The notes under the pieces were generated by a model that saw nothing but the letters and a program-made list of their open reading frames with translations, ran no database searches and had not been told where the DNA came from. Positions 62,559 to 64,000 of a DNA stretch of 64,000 nucleotides are shown here, piece after piece. The DNA is from CALMEH01 sp964548225 (GTDB taxonomy: Bacteria > Acidobacteriota > Blastocatellia > Pyrinomonadales > Pyrinomonadaceae): contig CAZJQP010000011.1 in NCBI GenBank assembly GCA_964548225.1, positions 1-64,000 on the forward strand, in the 5' to 3' direction. A program made the translations under genes and the position numbers. Position 1 is the first letter of the stretch. Every line of letters starts with the position of its first letter.

Positions 62559-63596
62559 TTAATTTCCGATTGCGGCGAGATTTTCTTTGGCGTTGGCTTC
62601 GATGTTCGGGTTTTCGGCGTTGATGCGGATGCAGGCGGCGAAGTGGCGCGGTTTGATTTCAACTAATTGCGGCACTTGTTGTTTACATTCTTCAATCATA
62701 TACGGACAGCGCGTATGAAACGGACACCCCGACGGCGGATTTATCGGCGAAGGAACATCGCCTTTCAAAATAATGCGTTCGCGTTTCGCTTCGATTTCGG
62801 GGTCAGGCACGGGAACGGCGGAGATTAACGCTTTTGAATACGGATGAAGTGATTCTTTGTAAATCTCTTTCCCGTCGGCGAGTTCGACGATTTTGCCAAG
62901 ATACATTACGGCAACTCTGTCCGACAAATGACGGACGGCGCGAAGGTCGTGCGAGATAAAAAGATACGTCAGATTCTTTTCGGCTTGCAGACGTTCCATC
63001 AGATTCATAATCTGCGCCTGAATCGAAACATCGAGCGCGGAAATCGGTTCGTCGGCGACGATAAATTCGGGGTCAACCGCCAGCGCACGCGCAATGCCGA
63101 TGCGTTGGCGTTGTCCACCGGAAAACTCGTGCGGATAACGCTTCACAAAACGGCGCGACATTCCGACCGTTTCCATCAAATCCTGCACCATTTGTTCAAC
63201 GGATTTTCCGTTTGCGAGTCCGAATGTCCGAATCGGTTCGCCGATAATCTGCCCGACGTTCATTCGCGGATTCAAGCTCGCGTAAGGGTCTTGGAAAATC
63301 ATCTGCAAACTTTTTCTCTGCTCGCGCATTTCGGTTTCCGACAAATGCGCCACATCTTTGCCGTTATAAATCGCTTTACCGCTCGTTATCGGTGTCAGAC
63401 GCAAAATCGCCTTGCCGAGTGTTGATTTTCCGCAACCCGATTCGCCAACCAATCCGAGCGTTTCGCCGCGTTTTATTTCAAACGAAACACCATCAACCGC
63501 TTTGACGACTTTGGTTTCTTTGAAAAGTCCGCCGCCGATTTTAAAGTGAACTTTTAAATTTTGCAGAGATATTAAATTGTTTTCGTTAGTTTCCAT
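62559..63596 (-). CDS. Oligopeptide/dipeptide ABC transporter ATP-binding protein (OppF/DppF type)
   Basis: Powers peptide import at the inner membrane. Walker A GLVGESGCGKSTLGKA, Q-loop LQMIFQDPYASLNPR, signature HEFSGGQRQRIGIARAL (first Leu replaced by Phe, common in this family), Walker B EFIVADEPISALD, H-loop LFISHDL. The C-terminal oligo_HPY domain is GCPFHTRCPYMIEECKQQ, with cysteines. 345 residues is normal. The partner OppD and permeases are not in the window. Its ATG overlaps the upstream Uma2-type gene by 11 nt, so translation is coupled. Confidence 0.94.
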   Translation of the reverse strand: METNENNLISLQNLKVHFKIGGGLFKETKVVKAVDGVSFEIKRGETLGLVGESGCGKSTLGKAILRLTPITSGKAIYNGKDVAHLSETEMREQRKSLQMIFQDPYASLNPRMNVGQIIGEPIRTFGLANGKSVEQMVQDLMETVGMSRRFVKRYPHEFSGGQRQRIGIARALAVDPEFIVADEPISALDVSIQAQIMNLMERLQAEKNLTYLFISHDLRAVRHLSDRVAVMYLGKIVELADGKEIYKESLHPYSKALISAVPVPDPEIEAKRERIILKGDVPSPINPPSGCPFHTRCPYMIEECKQQVPQLVEIKPRHFAACIRINAENPNIEANAKENLAAIGN

Positions 63597-64000
63597 CGTT
63601 TTGTTTTTTTAATTTTGCTATTTCTGCTTCCAATTTTTGATAATCGCCTTGCAATTCTTCCATTGTCCTCAAAAATTTGTTTGTTTCAGGATTGAAGAAA
63701 CGCAAAGTTTCGCCCGTATCAACTAATTCCAAACCGAGCGATTCGCTCAAAACTCTTTTATTTTCGACCGCTATTTGTTGCAATTCATCATCAATCAAAT
63801 GATAAGCGATTAAAGACTGCGGCAAATTATCATATTCGACATCAAAAACATAATATTCTTTCACGCCGAGTTTTTGATAAAGCGCAAGTTTCGTGCTGAC
63901 ATCATTAAACCAAGTCGTTTCGGATGCAAATTCAATTACAACCGACGGCGTAACCTTTTCTTCCCAAAGTTTATAAACTCGTTTCGGCGTGTAATTTAGA
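63586..64000 (-). CDS. Uma2/DUF820-type putative nuclease, N-terminus beyond the window
   Basis: The frame is open to the window edge with no stop, so the start lies outside. Readable residues include TPSVVIEFASETTWFNDVST, then KLALYQKLGVKEYYVFDVEY, the PD-(D/E)XK-like Uma2 pattern VIE...S.......K...Y..LGVxEYwxxD. The C-terminus has a coiled-coil tail (QGDYQKLEAEIAKLKKQNDG). Uma2 proteins are restriction-like nucleases of unknown role, often found in many copies in Cyanobacteria and similar genomes. A shorter ATG-initiated frame from 63864 is rejected, because the conserved part lies upstream of it. Confidence 0.82.
   Translation of the reverse strand, partial: LNYTPKRVYKLWEEKVTPSVVIEFASETTWFNDVSTKLALYQKLGVKEYYVFDVEYDNLPQSLIAYHLIDDELQQIAVENKRVLSESLGLELVDTGETLRFFNPETNKFLRTMEELQGDYQKLEAEIAKLKKQNDGN

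Noticed and set aside
62439..62666. 75-codon plus-strand ORF at the ABC gene end
   Set aside because: Its second half is antisense to OppF/DppF-type coding sequence; no supporting signal.

Overview
The window looks like a chromosomal segment of an Acidobacteriota member, most likely class Blastocatellia (Pyrinomonadaceae-like). This is an inference from gene content, not from a database match. The grounds are: two ECF sigma factors of the Acidobacteria-type TIGR02999 group, each followed by a Ser/Thr kinase; a BTAD-domain regulator fused to a beta-propeller; two-component sensors with ligand-binding propellers; many TPR proteins; and large secreted proteins ending in a carboxypeptidase-regulatory-like domain. 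No phage, transposase, rRNA or CRISPR array is visible.

Layout. 1-8,900: membrane and secreted proteins, citrate synthase and an SAM hydroxide adenosyltransferase, almost all on the minus strand after the first gene. 8,900-22,600: a regulatory block with the BTAD-propeller protein, an NtrC-type regulator, a giant kinase with a duplicated TPR module, its ECF sigma factor, a propeller histidine kinase with its LuxR-type response regulator, and a CheY-like protein. 22,637-27,490: a 1,617-residue secreted protein with lectin, dockerin-like and cohesin domains. 27,567-32,403: tRNA-Arg(CCU), apt, acylphosphatase, a chlorite-dismutase-family protein, a beta-barrel protein, thiD and thiE. 32,628-40,053: a secreted beta-helix protein and a second propeller kinase system. 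40,155-46,517: a TPR protein, a sugar nucleotidyltransferase, mutM and secreted proteins. 46,741-53,037: a DUF4331 protein, two ECF sigma factors, and a kinase fused to FGE-like and hydrolase domains. 53,092-55,166: a probable SAM-II riboswitch with an attenuator in front of a homocysteine methyltransferase/MTHFR fusion. 55,235-62,078: secreted repeat proteins. 62,559-64,000: an oligopeptide ABC ATPase and a Uma2-type protein cut by the window edge.

Three patterns run across the region. (1) Gaps between co-directional genes are often filled almost end to end by palindromes built from 7- or 8-bp tandem units. The unit sequence usually differs from site to site while the architecture is constant, and similar heptamer arrays also lie inside thiD and a sensor kinase gene. 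(2) Four secreted proteins with unrelated bodies share one ~85-residue C-terminal domain, which may be a surface-targeting or anchoring module. (3) Methionine/SAM metabolism appears twice: the SAM hydrolase, and the riboswitch-led methionine gene.
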